Of a DNA stretch of 5,345 nucleotides, positions 5,004 through 5,345 are shown in pieces. The translations under genes and the position numbers were made by a program. The notes under the pieces are model-generated. The model was not told the DNA's origin. It was given only the letters and a program-made list of their open reading frames with translations, and searched no databases. The DNA lies in assembly GCA_964549945.1 (NCBI GenBank), contig CAZJXD010000172.1, positions 1 through 5,345 of the forward strand, in the 5' to 3' direction. Numbering within the stretch: the first letter of the stretch is position 1; each line of letters begins with the position of its first letter. The DNA is from B25-G16 sp964549945. GTDB lineage: Bacteria; Desulfobacterota; DSM-4660; Desulfatiglandales; B25-G16.

Positions 5004-5345
5004 ATGAACGAGGAGACAATGACGAAGGACGTGGTGAAGACCACCTGTGGCCTTTGTTTCACCGGCTGCGGGATGTTGGTCCACATACAGGATGGGAAGG
5101 TCGTCAAGATCGAAGGGGATCCCGAGAGCCCTTTGAACAAAGGAACCCTGTGCGTCAAAGGCTTGGCGGCAAAGGAGCTTCTCTACCATCCAGCACGACT
5201 GAAGCATCCGCTGAAAAGGATCGGAAAAAGGGGCGGGGGGAACTGGCAGGAGATTTCGTGGGATGAGGCCTTGGAAACCGTCGCCCAAGAGATAACCAAG
5301 GCAAAAAGGCGCGACGGCGCAGAGTCGGTCATTTTCGTGCACGGT
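5004..5345 (+). CDS. molybdopterin oxidoreductase, DMSO reductase superfamily (N-terminal 114 residues, partial)
   Basis: The frame is open from ATG 5004 to the right edge. The start is supported by AAAGGG at 4992-4997, six bases upstream; an ATG at 5019 is an alternative. Residues 13-53 form the superfamily's N-terminal iron-sulfur domain: T-T-C15-G-L-C18-F-T-G-C22-G, then G-K-V-V-K-I-E-G-D-P (31-40) and G-T-L-C50-V-K52-G. The four cysteines would hold one [4Fe-4S] cluster, and K52 is in the place of the lysine that bridges cluster and pterin in formate dehydrogenase and Nap-type enzymes. The following W-x-E-I-S-W-D-E-A-L segment is also typical. There is no twin-arginine signal before the first cysteine, so the enzyme appears cytoplasmic. 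Formate dehydrogenase-like, polysulfide/thiosulfate reductase-like and acetylene hydratase-like members all fit this fragment; the substrate cannot be told. Confidence 0.9.
   Translation, partial: MNEETMTKDVVKTTCGLCFTGCGMLVHIQDGKVVKIEGDPESPLNKGTLCVKGLAAKELLYHPARLKHPLKRIGKRGGGNWQEISWDEALETVAQEITKAKRRDGAESVIFVHG

Noticed and set aside
4941..5342. Minus-strand 133-codon frame and plus-strand 70-codon frame at the right edge
   Set aside because: Both are shadows of the molybdopterin oxidoreductase start, which has the four-cysteine motif in its own frame.

Overview
The window looks like a piece of chromosome from a strictly anaerobic bacterium, probably a sulfate-reducing or syntrophic Desulfobacterota-type organism. 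The basis is the gene content: a tungsten/molybdenum-type aldehyde:ferredoxin oxidoreductase (AOR) family enzyme, a dicluster ferredoxin, a C_GCAxxG_C_C-type redox protein and the start of a second, DMSO-reductase-superfamily pterin enzyme. The taxon is an inference; no marker gene is present.

Layout. Positions 1-55 (minus) hold the first 18 codons of a Rossmann-fold, ketopantoate-reductase-like gene running off the left edge. Positions 56-563 form a long divergent intergenic region with no clear large gene. It contains a possible 42-codon ORF (121-249), a good sigma70-like promoter (235-262), and a series of RNA hairpins of which two (315-341 and 448-483) look like complete intrinsic terminators. 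All of this points rightwards, towards a GTG-started gene at 564. From 564 to 4421 four plus-strand genes follow: a cysteine-rich redox protein (564-1106), a FabG-like short-chain dehydrogenase (1312-2061), a two-cluster [4Fe-4S] ferredoxin (2140-2490) and an AOR-family catalytic subunit (2505-4421). A weak intrinsic terminator follows (4433-4456). The 582-base gap 4422-5003 contains a non-coding element (4617-4909) bounded by perfect 24-base inverted repeats and holding a pair of near-identical inverted REP-like hairpins. At 5004 a molybdopterin oxidoreductase begins and runs off the right edge.

How the genes may work together. The ferredoxin and AOR genes are 14 bases apart and most likely encode the electron-transfer and catalytic subunits of one oxidoreductase acting on an aldehyde or other organic substrate at low potential. 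The SDR could interconvert a hydroxy and oxo form of a related metabolite, and the small cysteine-rich protein could be an accessory redox carrier. The substrate cannot be read from the sequence. The least explained parts are the multi-hairpin leader before 564, the inverted-repeat element after the AOR gene, and the non-canonical pterin-motif residues in the AOR protein.
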